From Costus lasius (taxonomy: Eukaryota > Streptophyta > Magnoliopsida > Zingiberales > Costaceae): 64,000 nucleotides of DNA. Of the stretch, positions 44,101 through 55,255 are shown one piece after another. The notes beneath the pieces were generated by a model. That model was not told the origin of the DNA, searched no databases, and was given only the letters and a program-made list of their open reading frames with translations. The stretch's first letter is position 1; each line of letters begins with the position of its first letter. Both the position numbers and the translations under genes were made by a program. The stretch covers positions 57,677,949 through 57,741,948 of the forward strand of contig CM050449.1 of assembly GCA_027563935.2 (NCBI GenBank). Reading direction: 5' to 3'.

Positions 44101-44349
44101 GATCCTTTGGTTATCTTTTGTGATAACACTGGAGCAATCGCAGAAGCAAAGGAACCACGGTCGCACCAGAAGTCCAAGCACATACAGAGACGGTTTCGCT
44201 TGATCAGGGAGATCATAGATCGTGGCGAGATCAAAGTTTGCAAGGTTCATACGGATGACAATCTGGCAGACCCGCTTACCAAGCCTCTGGCGCAGCAGAA
44301 GCATGAGAAGCACTGTAATAATATGGGTTTGAGATTTCTCAACCATTAG
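41158..44349 (+). CDS. Element C Pol (nucleocapsid, protease, integrase, RT, RNase H), 1063 aa after the amber stop
   Basis: In the same frame as Gag, this open frame holds CFHCGQLGHWKKDC, protease LDTACGVHIC, integrase core (HSDVCG, SDRGGEY, VSERRNRT), RT with YVDD and RNase H to the normal LRFLNH end. Two changes may hurt function. The first Cys of the integrase CxxC is Tyr (TYKAC, codon 41818-41820), breaking the HHCC zinc finger. The RNase H motif reads GYTDPSF instead of GYTDASF. ELGYGKQ also replaces ELWYGKQ. Without readthrough of the upstream stop there is no normal start for this part. Confidence 0.92.
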   Translation: MKRSKEYRCFHCGQLGHWKKDCKALQGDKRGSIASGSGIFVTEVMFSSSSISWVLDTACGVHICSNVQELKRRRQVGQHEVDLRVGNGARVAAVAVGDYFISLPSGLVLELNNCYFVPSITKNIISIPALVRKGFAFECNISKCVLSYDNIVYGTGSINNRLLMLDMENSIQNIDNKKAKYADDSTLLWHSRLGHINEKRIKRLHEHGLLGSFSYEEIDTYKACLMGKMTKSPFPHKGQRASGLLDLIHSDVCGPFSKHARGGYQYFITFTDDFSRYGYVYLMRHKSESFDKFKEFKNEVQNQLGRNIKALRSDRGGEYLSHAFTDYLKECGIISQLTPPGTPQWNGVSERRNRTLLDMVRSMMSQANLPYSFWGFALETAAKVLNRVPSKAVSKTPYELGYGKQPSLTFIRIWGCEAYVKKLASGKLESRSEKCIFVGYPKETKGYYFYDPKENKVFVARTAIFLEKEFLLQEASGREIKLDENPEEGQSSQAQLDEPEPVEQVIELPEAQISREPRRSGRIRRQPERYDGVYIIDNDEPLTYADAVSGPESARWLEAMRAEMDSMSDNQVWDLVDPPPGVIPIGCKWIFKKKIDMDGNVVTYKGRLVAKGFKQIYGIDYDETFSPVAMFKSIRILFAIAAYYDYEIWQMDVKTAFLNGNLDEDVYMTQPEGFTNPSDRHKICKLKKSIYGLKQASRSWNIRFNESISEFGFIKNEDDPCVYKRFSGSVITFLVLYVDDILIIGNDIPEMHAVKAWLRKCFQMKDLGEAAYVLGVKIYRDRSKRLLGLCQSTYIDKVLERFHLENSKRGYLPVRHGLNLSKSQCPQTQTEKDEMDNTPYASAIGSIMYAMLCTRPDVAYGLSVTSRFQSNPGMAHWIAVKNILKYLRRTKDMFLIYGGQEELSIEGYTDPSFQSDQDDFRSQSGYVFSLNGGAVVWKSFKQSTVADSTIEAEYVAASEASKEAVWIHKFVRELGVVPSSADPLVIFCDNTGAIAEAKEPRSHQKSKHIQRRFRLIREIIDRGEIKVCKVHTDDNLADPLTKPLAQQKHEKHCNNMGLRFLNH

Positions 44350-44359
44350 ATTAAGTGCA

Positions 44360-44369
44360 AGTGGGAGAT
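44360..44369 (+). promoter_or_regulatory. Polypurine tract of element C
   Basis: AGTGGGAGAT directly precedes the 3' LTR, identical to B. Confidence 0.85.
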
Positions 44370-46072
44370 TGTTGGGGTATGCCCTTAAGGCTAATGTTTG
44401 AGGCCTTGGGATTGTAACAGTATCATGTTATAAACTGTTATGTTTATAATGGCATGGTTGTTATTCAGTTAGTTACATTGTCTGCTGCAATATATGTTCT
44501 TCTGAATAATGTCTCAAAGCTGTTCAGCTAGGCTGACATGCAGTTAAGTCCTTAGTCGATGTATCTTGGTGAACATGAGACAGCCTTGATATGGTTAAGA
44601 CTAATATGTGTTCTAATCTTATAGGATGCTTCGAGCATGGAATAAGATGTAGACTCATGGGTACATTGGATGTACTGGACAGACCCTACTAGGATATTCA
44701 ATTGCTTGTCACAATGTGAATAATCCTTGTTTGCTACAAGTGGCACATCTCCTCTGACTTGAGATCACTTGTGTTTCTAAATGATGATTGTCATTGTTTT
44801 GAGGTAGTTCAATATCATTTGAAACATAATGATTATAGACTATCTTGGATAATGATCATGAGTCAGGTTAGGGCACTAGTGATAGACATAGGATTGCCGT
44901 CTCCTTGTTTAAGGAGTGTGGTGTTCTAAAGGGGCCCCCCCGGCTGAGATGATTGAGAAAGTGTATGGCCATACCCAGGTGACTGTGTTCATCTGATCTA
45001 ATCATGCTCATCATATTGGAGCTACAAGCTTGACACGCTTGTCCAATAAGAACATCCAGTGGCAAAGGAAATATGTATGCCTAGTGAAGCCTAGTGAAAA
45101 GGATTCACACTTGAGCTGTGTTTTGGGTGTAGTCTTGGAAGACTCTTTCCTTTATATCGGGAGACAGTGATGTGTTGCTAGATACCCCTCACTGATCGTG
45201 ATAATGTAAGTTATCGTTACCGACATTTAAAGGAAACCCTCAGGGTCGCACAATTTGATGATATGGCTTACTTAAGTCAGATCGTGTGGACTGAATTGTT
45301 TCGGTTCAGTTTAAAGGGATTTAAACTCTGATTGTAAGTGAGATCTGGTCTGATCATGTTTGATTGATTAGGGCTTGAGATCAGTAAGCTTCGATCGAGA
45401 GTGTTGATGCTAGATCGATCAGATCAGAAGCATCTGGAGATGAATGGTCAGATCTAGGACCTTAGGGTCTAATTCGATCTAGACTTAATGTTTGGGCTGA
45501 TTTGGTTTGGTCATTGAACCAAACATCTTGAACCGGCTCATGGGTTGAGCGCAAGGTTCAGATGGGAGAAGAGAGTTGCGCATGGTTCACTTGGTGAACG
45601 CATAACGCACGTAATCATGGCTTGCTATTTTGGGAACTCTCGGTCGGTTTTCAACGTGGGAACGTTTCCACGTTCACTTGCAACGCCTCCTCTCTATTCC
45701 TCTTGCGATTTCGCTCTTGGCATAGAACGACTCACGGCTGGTGGCGTGAAGGTTGACGACAAGAGGATTCGGCCAAATTTTTCATCTCATCATCCCTCAA
45801 ACGATCGAGGAAGCTTTGGAGCATTGCTAGCACAAACCGCCCCAAAGAAGTAGGCCTTCTTCTTCTTGTGTGCGATAGCCTTTGGAGGAGATCTCTTTTG
45901 CTTTCTTCTTCCAAGACACCATCCAAGAGATGGCGACGGTATGGATCATTCTCATATCTATCTAAGTTGATCATATGCAATAGAAAGATCTTTGAAAGCC
46001 CTTCTTCCGCTTGCAAAATTTTATGCGCCACCCTAATAGGGTTTTCGCCCCCCTCTCGAAAGGGGTCCTTCA
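44370..46072 (+). repeat. Element C 3' LTR
   Basis: It runs from TGTTGGGGTATGCCC to 'ggggtccttca', 1703 bp, followed by the duplicated CAAAC. It contains the unoccupied target site of element D near 45855-45870. Confidence 0.97.
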
Positions 46073-46077
46073 CAAAC

Positions 46078-47417
46078 AAGTGGCATATTTCCTTTGACTT
46101 GAGATCACTTGTGTTTCTAAATGATGATTGGCATTGTTTTGAGATAGTTCGATATCATTTGAAACATAATGGTTATAGACTATCTTGGATAATGAGCATG
46201 AGTCATGTTAGGGCACTAGTGATAGATATAGGATTGCCGTCTCCTAGTTTGGAGTGTGATGTTCTAATGGGACCCCCCCTTGGATGAGATGATTGAGAAA
46301 GTGTATGGCCATACCCAGATGACTATGTTCATCTGATCTAATCATTCTCATTGTATTGGAGTTACAGGCTTGACACGCTTGTCCAATAAGAACATCCAGT
46401 GGCAAAGGAAAAATGTATGCCTAGTGAGTTGAATTCACACTTGTGCTATGGTTTGGGTGTAGTCTTGGAAGACTTTTTCCTTTATATCGGGAGACAGTGA
46501 AGTGTTGCTAGATACCCCTCACTGATCGTGATAACGTGAGTTATCGTTACCGACATTTGAAGGAAACCCTTAGGGTCGCACAATTTGATGATATGGCTTA
46601 CTTATGTCAGATCGTGTGGACTGAATTGTTTTGGTTCAGTTTAAAGGAGTTTAAACTCTGATTGTAAGTGAGATCTGGTCTGATCATGTTTGATTGATTA
46701 GGGCTTGCGATCGGTAAGCTTCGATCGAGAGGTTGGATGCTAGATCGGTGAGATCAAGAGCATCAAGAGATGAACGGTTAGATCTTGAACCATTTGGTTT
46801 GATGAGATCTGAATCAATGCTGGTTTGATTTGGTCTTTGAACCAAATTGAAAGGAACCGAATTGGTTTGAACCGGTTCACATGTGTGAACGCATGGTTCA
46901 AGTTGAAAGCGTTTTTGGTCGGTTATGAGATCATGGGCGCATGGCTTCTATTTTTGGAAAGTCATGAAGGCCACTTCCTCTCAACGCCTAAACGCCTAAA
47001 AACGTATTGCCTCTTCTCTCTCGACACACTCTCTCGTGTGTGACTTCTTCACGCTTTGAGAGAATTCTGAAAAAGGAGAAGAGAACAAGGCCTACCATTC
47101 GGCAAGCAAGAGATCATCTAAAACTCTCCTTCACGCGACTAGGACACTTGGAGATCCTTGCTAGCACAAGGAGCGACAAGGAGGAAGCCCTCTTCATCTT
47201 GTGTGCGCACGCTTTGGAGGAGAGCCACATCGCCCTCTTGCTTCCAAGTCGCCATCTAAGACATGGCATTGGTATGATTTCTTCTTAAGATCTATACAAT
47301 TGTTAAAGTTAATCATATGATCCTGCTACATGCGATCCTAGGAAACCCTAGATTCCGCCCATGCAAGTTTCTTATATGCGCATGATTAGGGTTTTCCCCC
47401 CTCATAGGGGACTTTCA
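46078..47417 (+). repeat. Element A 3' LTR, second part
   Basis: This resumes A's LTR after element C and ends 'gggactttca'. The next bases AGGGG are LTR sequence of element G, so A had inserted into G's LTR. AGGGG should be A's target duplication, but its left partner is gone with A's 5' half. Confidence 0.93.
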
Positions 47418-47947
47418 AGGGGCAAATCCTACTATTGGTCATCCATGTCTCTACATGACTTATGACATGCCCAATGACAGTCGTTTTGATCTCCCAATTA
47501 CGGAGAGACGTAAGACTGTATTAAAGCACACCCATCATCAAATCTAGACATGAATACCTCAAGTCTAAGGATCAATGCAAACCTCTTGTATGTGAGATTG
47601 ACTTGTTGACTAGACAATTCAATCCTCACGGTGGATCACTCCAGTGCATCCAATGCACCTGTATGTCTGTGTTACTGTGCCCCGCACCTAACCAGCCCAT
47701 ACACCAGTCTCACATGTACCAAAGCTGTCCCATATCTGCTAAGGTACCTTGTCTGGGGATAGCTTATGAGAATGGATCCAATCCAAACTCCTGGGACATT
47801 ATTTATGCAACTCAATACATCAACGCAGGTAGAGAAGTCTGCATAATAACGACCATGCCTATATAAAAAGTAATAGTTCTATCAAAGTACATTCAAACAA
47901 TGCCTGACCATGTCCATACATTGGTCTTTAGGGCATATACACCAACA
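47418..47947 (-). repeat. Element G 3' LTR, remaining part
   Basis: Nearly identical to 54416-54945. It ends 'gcatatacaccaaca' on the plus strand (TGTTGGTGTATATGC on the minus). The remainder was separated by A's insertion and is not found next to A's left edge. Confidence 0.92.
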
Positions 47948-50660
47948 ATCTCCCACTTGCACTAAGACCAAGGACAACTGGTGTTTAGTCAGTTCCAATG
48001 TCTCTAGTATGACCCATTTAGCTTCCGCTGCGCCAGAGGCTAGGTCAGTGGGGTTTTCCAGATTGCTATCTGTGTTTATTTTAACAAATTTGATCATCAT
48101 CCTTATTCATGATCTCTAAGATTTGATGATATGCTGTAGTACATACTTGAGCATTAAGTTCCTTTTCTTATGCTATGGCCCCAGTAATAACTATACTGGA
48201 CCATCAAGCACTATGAACTAGATCAAGTTCAAATGAATGAAGCTGCATCCTTGGCTACCACAAGGAGCTGCAATGTACTCAGCCTTATTTGTAGAATCTT
48301 GCCACTTTGGTTTGCTTAATGTTCTTTCACCATACAACACCATAACAAGGCAAAGCGCAAATCCTGGCTGTGATCAATAGTCACTAGACTAGAACGAAGT
48401 GTCAGTGTACCCTTGTACACAAAATTCTTTCCTGTCTATCATAGACTAGACTCCAATCCTTTATACTTCCCAAGTATATATATAAGGATTGCTTTCACAG
48501 CTATCTAGTGTTTAAACACTAAGATCTGATTGAAACTTGCTGGCTATGCTCCAAGCATTTGCCACAAATGGTCTTGAGTATATTATTCAAAACATGATCC
48601 ATCCTACATACCATGTATCAGGACTTTGGACCCATGTTAATACTCTCCAGCTGTGTCACAGGACACAACATGTTTGAGAGATTCAGACCATATCTTCCTG
48701 GAAGGTATTAATATTTGGAATCATCCAATATAAACCTCTCCAGAAACTCTTGGATGAACATAGATTGACTAAAAGGGCAATGACTTTCTCGGATCTCTAT
48801 CTATAGATCCTCATGCCTAGGATGTAGGCATCATTCCCTAGATCATTCTTCTCGGAATACATATCTTCCTTTTCTTCACCATGTGAAGAGCTGAGATGTC
48901 ATTCCATGTGAGGAGAATATCATCAATCATCTAGAACAAGAAATACTATTAAGGTGCTCCCACTGATCTTCTTGTAAACACAGGCTTTTTCAACCATGCT
49001 TGCATAATATCATGCATATCTATATGGCCTTGATATGAGAACTTTTTGCCTATTTCCTTATAGAAATCTTTTCAGATGTCCATGCAAGAAAAGCAGTTAT
49101 CATAACAACATGCCATAATTGATCATGCAATTATAACAAGCAGATTCCTAATGGACTTAAAGCTCAGCTATTGGTGAAAATTTCATCATTATCCACCTAG
49201 TGGATTTGCCTGAAATCATTATTCACTAGCTTCCTTTCTAAAGTAACAATGTTACCTTCCATGTCCATCTTCCTAGAAGATTTATTTATAGCCTGTGGGA
49301 ATTACCCCTTTTGGCAGCTCATCCAAGTCCCAGACTTGACTAGCAGACATGGAGTCCATTATGGTTCTTATGGCCCTTAGCCATTTCTTGGAATCTGGTT
49401 CACCGACCGCTTCCATTTCCTCATAAGTCTTAGGTTCATGCTTGATGGAAAAATTCGTCATGCCCAGCATATCGAATCAATCCAGACTTATGTTATTCCT
49501 GTGTTACTTGAACCTCAGGTTGACTTTCAACCTATATGTGAGATTTTGCTTTCCATGTGTGTCTAGTTATATTGTGGTTGATTCTGGACCTTGTCCAAAT
49601 CAAATCTACTCTCACTAGCTTCTTTTAAAAGAAATACTTTCTCAAGAAAGACAGTTCTTTAAGCAACAAATAATTTGTTCTCCTTGGGATAGAATTAGCA
49701 CTCTATAGTGCACCACAAACACATACTTTTGAATCACTGCACATTACATTCCCAATTCCATTGAAGAAATGAGATATTTGCAGTTCGCAACTCAAAAGTT
49801 AACTTAGACATTTTCTTATGGAGTGGCAGTACATCTGTTTGCATAGCATCATAGTAGTATATTTGCATGACCATTCGAAGATGGAACCACATCCAATGTG
49901 TTCCTTTATCTTTCTTTGAAATTCACCACACAGTGGTGTACTAAGTAAGCTGTGAGATAACTCCACACTTCTTAGGACAGTCATCAAATTCTCCACTAAT
50001 CATCTTGATCCAATCAAGGTGTTTTAATAGATCCTTCAATTCGACTCAATACTTCATTTGTGAACTTCTTGGATTTTTCCAAAGTTCTTGGGTTGCGTAA
50101 GGCATACCCACACCTAATGAAGTATATAACTCCTCTTAGTGCTTGTTTACATGGGTCCACGTACATTGCTGTGTAATAGATCCAACAAGTCACTACTCTT
50201 TCCACCCTTTTCGGTGAAGGCAGCATTTGTCACATTGTTCCTTTGAACTAAGCCCACATGTATCATAATCCTGAAAGGACAATGATCCCAATAGTCCTAT
50301 GGACCTTTGGGTGTGACCATTATTCTATGGTTCAAGAGACAATGCTATATGAGGATTGAATCATTAGATCTGATCTTGTGTCACATATAGAACCACAGAC
50401 TATTGTCAATTGTATCACTTCAATAGAACATCTCAGATTAAAGAAAAGTATTATTTATTATTTCAAACTGAAGTCCTTTCCAAAAGGAATGATGTTCTAT
50501 TACATAAGCTGATACATAATAGCAAAGTTCTATATAAAGTCTTCAAGGCAGTGAGATGATATCAACAGCAGCATCCAATGCCCCGTGCCTGACCCGAGAG
50601 TCGATCCCATCAAGCCTCTTCGTCCTACTTCTTTTGAGCTCCTACACATGTAAAACATAT
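47948..50660 (-). pseudogene. Element G Pol, heavily decayed
   Basis: The minus strand begins at the polypurine tract (plus 'atctcccacttgcac') and retains recognisable Copia Pol pieces. These are the RNase H tail INTDSNLENPTDLASGAAEA (about 47990-48090), the RT start KKWLRAIRTIMDSMSASQVW (about 49330-49400), and integrase scraps near 49930-50230. Frames shift and stop repeatedly; no piece exceeds about 70 residues. Confidence 0.8.
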
Positions 50661-50667
50661 GTGAGCC

Positions 50668-51210
50668 TCACATACGGTACCCAGTACCCATGAATAAGAA
50701 GTAGACAAAAGACCTCGGTAACACAATACCTAAAGCGGATGGATTACATCCCTTCCGCTTTGCCATGCTCTTCTTGGCCATCAATCTTCTTCGAAATACC
50801 CATGCATTCCCAGTCTTCCGATGTATTAGCTTCAAAGATATAGAACCATGGTCTTTCTCAGATTCAGGCACACATTCTGAAGATCCAACAGAACTCTCCT
50901 GATCATTGTCTATAGAGCATGGTGTGAAGAGACCTTTGAGATGTATGATTAGGTCATAGATCCCCATCTCATCACATTCAACCTTGACCTCTGGGGTCAT
51001 GCACTCTAAGACAAGAGCAGTGTACTGTTCGTTATCTTCACAATGTTCAAGATAGACATTCCACTCCCAGTCATTAGTGAAATACACACTGGGCTGGGAT
51101 GGAGGTCTTTCAAGAAGATGCACCTTATTTTCTTGTTTCAGTATCTTGGACAAAATCTTGAACCATTTTGTCCAATTTGTCCCATCCAGTTTATGTTTAT
51201 AAAGTTTCAA
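50668..51210 (-). pseudogene. Element G Gag fragment
   Basis: A 180-residue open stretch. KLDGTNWTKWFKILSKILK near its start and YTALVLECMTPEVKVECDEM match the N-terminal pattern of Copia Gag (compare SDWYGHLKIVLKAERK and CLMLASMTPQLQRQHEDM in B). After about residue 100 it skips to the spacer before the protease, so most of Gag is deleted. It starts with Met but the true start may be elsewhere. Confidence 0.7.
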
Positions 51211-52730
51211 TCTTAGATCAGGAGATGCCTTCTACAATAAGCAAATAAGTAAAGTAAGTACAATGATAAGGCATTTAATAAGGACTTTAAATTAAATGCT
51301 ATGCTCCCACTACTTCCAAAATAAGTTGAGAACTCTCTAACTCAACATGGAAATAGGTGAGTAGGATCCTAATTTCACATAAGGTCTCCGCGACTCACGA
51401 GGGTGAGTTGAGATGCACAGAGAGTCTCATGCTTCCTTAGGTAGGAATGCCAGCCAATTGTGCCATGCACAATTCCTCTTAGTTGAGACAGACTAGGCGC
51501 CTTGTGTCCAGCGAGGGCTGGATACAACACAAAACCCTATCCTCTCAACAGCTACCTCTAGTAATTCATCATGTCAATGACATATGAAAAACTAGTCAAG
51601 TCTGGTCCTAACCGTTATGCCCAGGGCCAACAAATTTCCTTGCGAAGGCACGCCCTGGTTAAAACTGGACTGGGGAAATCATTGTCACCATACACCTTCT
51701 AAAGATAAGTGGGTGTGTCCCACGAGGGTGGGAAACAGTTCACAACACCACCGATCGATAGTTTGATGAGGGCTACGCGTTAGAAGGCTATCGACTTGAT
51801 ATTGTATTGAGAGTTTTTGCATGTACATTTTATTCTTTTCTAGCATGCAGTTTTCCTATGGTTATGGCAGCAAAGGAAAAACATCACAGGCATGCTATGG
51901 ACAAAATAATAAACCATCATAGGCATGCTATTTTGGTCGATATGGTCATAGCCCTTTTCATACACATAACTTGTCACGAGCCATGTGACATGTTATTGTG
52001 CATCCAAGGGTTGCGAGTCCCTGAAGCAAATCAGCCCATGCTAGAAGCCGAAAGCAAGTGTCCTTTCTTCAGCCGCAAGTCCATCACCAAGCTTCCAAAG
52101 CTGGCGCCACTCTGATATCGGTTGAAGAAGACACCTTGTTGTCTTTGATGAACCTTAACCTATCTCATGTAAACAATTCTACATCTATTCTAAGGAAAGA
52201 TGAAAATTTTACATGAAGAAGGGGGAGAACCACACGCAGGTGGTAGAAAGATTTTACAAGCATTCATCACAGCTGGAAACATGCTTCCACATCACAACAC
52301 AGGAGGGCACTCGCTATGACCATATCAACCCATGGAAGAGACAAGTGGCGCATATATAAAATTTGAAAAAACCGTAATAATCAAATTTTATCCCCTTATG
52401 CGCCAACTCCATCCAAAGCACTCTCTTTATCAAATTTATGCTAAAATTGGGATCAAGTTTCATGATGATTTCATGGAGCCTATCGGCTGGCAATTTTGTC
52501 AGATCAAGAGACCTGGCCAGTCCGAAGACACAATGCCCGTCCTACTTGACAAAACTACGTACGCCTTTGGTCTTAAATCCATCATAAACACAATCCAATT
52601 TTCGGCCATAAAAATTGATGAAAGAAGTTTGGATGAAAGCGCCTTCTAGGTTAAACGCGCACGGATGAACGAAAAATTTTCCAAAAATTTTTCACACAAG
52701 CAAACGTACACCTTGTGTTTCTCGCAAGTA
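51211..52730 (-). other. Element G leader region
   Basis: Non-coding sequence between Gag and the primer site, about 1.5 kb. A short direct repeat 'cat.ataggcatgctat' occurs near 51880-51930. The plus-strand open stretches here (51807-52115, 52332-52649) have no recognisable domain. Confidence 0.55.
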
Positions 52731-52742
52731 GCTCTGATACCA
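52731..52742 (-). promoter_or_regulatory. Primer-binding site of element G
   Basis: The plus strand GCTCTGATACCA is the reverse complement of TGGTATCAGAGC, one base from the LTR that starts TGTTAGGGAATG at 52744. Confidence 0.93.
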
Positions 52743-52743
52743 C

Positions 52744-54945
52744 TGTTAGGGAATGCCGGGTGTAATTTAAAATTTTGCAGTCCCAGGATGCAGCGGAAGA
52801 AGCATTACACCCGAAACACATTCCTATCCAAGGATCCATGCGAGAGAGAAGACACAAGGATGTGTTAGAGATGTACCTCTTTTGCTTGTTTAGATGTCGA
52901 AGCCATGTTGAAGGCGCCCAAGTGTTCGCCCTCTACAAGTATCCACGCGTCGACTCCTTGATCGTTGCTCCCTTCCACGCTCGGTGCTAGCCTCGGGAAG
53001 AGAATCGAGCCTTAGGGTTCCTTCACTCTTCTTGCGCCAAGTGCAAGGAAGATGCCGCCAACTCCTAATCATCTTCACTCCAAGAGAAGAGGGAGAAGAT
53101 GAGTTTCGGCCTTGAGGAAGATTAGGGGGAAATTGCACCACCAAGTCCTTCTCCAAGTCATGCCAAGAGGAGAGGAAGGAGAAGACTTGCGGTCACTTGT
53201 TGGAAGAAGGGTTGCGCCACTTTGATGTGTCACCCTTTGCACTTGCTTTCGCCCCTCTATTTGTGTTCACATCTCCAAGTGTTCATCATCTAGAGAGGGC
53301 GACAATGGGTCCTATAAATAGGACTAGAGGCGGCTTGGGCAAGGGCTAGGATTACGCCAAGTGTATGGCTAGGATGAAGGAGTCTTGAGGTAAGGAAAGT
53401 CTCTAAGACTTTGCCATAAACCTCATTCAACCCATCCATATTTGTCCAAGCACTATATCAGCCCAAGACATGCCTTAAATGCATTCTTACCATCAAAGGA
53501 TAAGTGGCTAGGCGCAACATGCATGAGGAATTTCGGCTAGAGTTGTGTCTTGGGAGAAACTAGGGTTTGAAGTAAGGTAAGTCTCCAAGACATTACCATA
53601 TACCTCTTCCCTATATCCATATGCGCCTAGGAACTTCCCATAAAAGTTCTCAAGCCATATCAGCCCCAAGACTTGCCTTAGAAGCAAGTATTCCATCCAA
53701 GGAAGAAGGGCTAGGCGCCCTTTACTTCCATAATGAAGCAAAGGCGCCTCCCTCACCCCATTATGCCCCTAGGCGCCAATGGGGTGAGATTTCTCCCCAT
53801 TATACCCTTTTAAGCCAATTCCTCTTCATGACAACTAATTATTGGGCCTCATTGGATAATGAGCTAGCCCAAACTTCATGGCGTGGGTTGATTAAGCCAT
53901 TGGATCTAATCCAATGCAACCCTAATCCAAATGTGACCAATCTAGGTCAATTTCGGGTCAACCTGCCAAAAATGAAGTTTGGCTCCAATAATTTTCTTCC
54001 GACTCATCAGGCCCATTGGCGCTGATGAAATCTTTCAAATTGATCCAAGTTATCCAATAACTTGATCCTAAGGCTTCTGATTAAAGCAACGTCAAGAGTC
54101 TATTGTGTGTGACCCCGTAGGATCCATATGACGATGGCAATGATGTAAACATCATAAGTAGTGAGGGGTATCTAGCAACACATCACTACAACCCATGTCA
54201 TAGGACTTAAGTCATTATGGCAACAACTCCTAACAAACAACGAGGATTCCTATTGCATTACAGATCCCTTTGCCTAAGCTGATATCCTGCCATTGGATTA
54301 GTCTCAAGTTTATTATCCAATGCATTGGTCATGACTCAACAAGTGTGGCCACACTCTCCTGTCATGCACCAATAAGGTGGGGCGCCCCGAGTGGATATCA
54401 TGCTTCCAATAAGGAAGGGGCAAATCCTACTATTGGTCATCCATGTCTCTACATGACTTATGACATGCCCAATGACAGTCGTTTTGATCTCCCAATTACG
54501 GAGAGACGTAAGACTGTATTAAAGCACACCCATCATCAAATCTAGACATGAATAACTCAAGTCTAAGGATCAATGCAAACCTCTTGTATGTGAGATTGAC
54601 TTGTTGACTAGACAAGTCAATCCTCACGGTGGATCACTCCAGTGCATCCAATGCACCTGTATGTCTGCGTTACTGTGCCCCGCACATAACCAGCCCATAC
54701 ACCAATCTCACATATACCAAAGCTGTCCCATATCTGCTAAGGTATCTTGTCTGGGGATAGCTTATGAGAATGGATCCAATCCAAACTCCTGGGATATTAT
54801 TTATGCAACTCAATACATCAACGCAGGTAGAGAAGTCTGCATAATAACGACCATGCCTATATAAAAAGTAATAGTTCTATCAAAGTACATTCAAACAATG
54901 CCTGACCATGTCCATACATTGGTCTTTAGGGCATATACACCAACA
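52744..54945 (-). repeat. Element G 5' LTR
   Basis: A 2202-bp LTR with ends TGTTAGGG...ACACCAACA on the plus strand. It holds an internal duplication: 53380-53500 and 53560-53690 both carry 'taagg.aagtctc.aagac.tt.ccata' and 'catatcagccc.aagac' in the same order. Related copies lie at 3319, 9231 and 57160. Confidence 0.9.
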
Positions 54946-55255
54946 GTAACCCTTAGTTTCCTTAGGGTACCCCACTCCATACCTCATATGGAATCTTTGA
55001 GACACTCTTAGATGGAACATTATTTAGTATGAGAGAAGCTGTCTCAAGTGCATGACCCCAGAATGAGGGCATAGGTCAATCTCTCCAGGCCGCACCGATC
55101 TACTTTACTTGAGCCCCTGCATATTTGTACAAATATGAGCTCCACATGCAGTATCCAATACCCATGTCATAGAAGTAGAAAGGTTGACTTCAGTAACATA
55201 AATACCTGAGCATGAAGACGAAGCCTTGCCTCTCTTCTTCTCATTCTGAAGTCAC
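54946..55255 (-). pseudogene. Copia Pol scrap (protease joined to integrase)
   Basis: On the minus strand 55110-55240 reads as the Copia protease start (VTEV, then WVLDTACGAHICTNMQ), and 54950-55080 reads as the integrase stretch with VSK.PYE. The part between them is deleted at about 55095. This older element was probably the target into which G inserted. Confidence 0.7.

Larger units (their letters stand above)
29954..46072 (+). mobile_element. Element C: Copia retrotransposon of the same family, nearly intact
   Basis: The 5' LTR is 29954-38638 (with element D inside), the primer site 38641, Gag 40465-41154, an amber stop, Pol 41158-44349 and the 3' LTR 44370-46072. Net LTR lengths are 1702 and 1703 bp. 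By eye the two differ at about five bases and one C-run length (near 0.3 percent), so C is younger than B. It sits in A's 3' LTR. Confidence 0.95.
47418..54945 (-). mobile_element. Element G: old minus-strand Copia retrotransposon
   Basis: The 5' LTR is 52744-54945 at the right, then the primer site 52731-52742, leader, Gag (50668-51210), decayed Pol and the polypurine tract next to a partial 3' LTR (47418-47947). That partial 3' LTR is 530 bp, the same length as the matching part of the 5' LTR (54416-54945), because A inserted there. The coding region is full of stops, so it is older than A, B and C. Confidence 0.88.
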
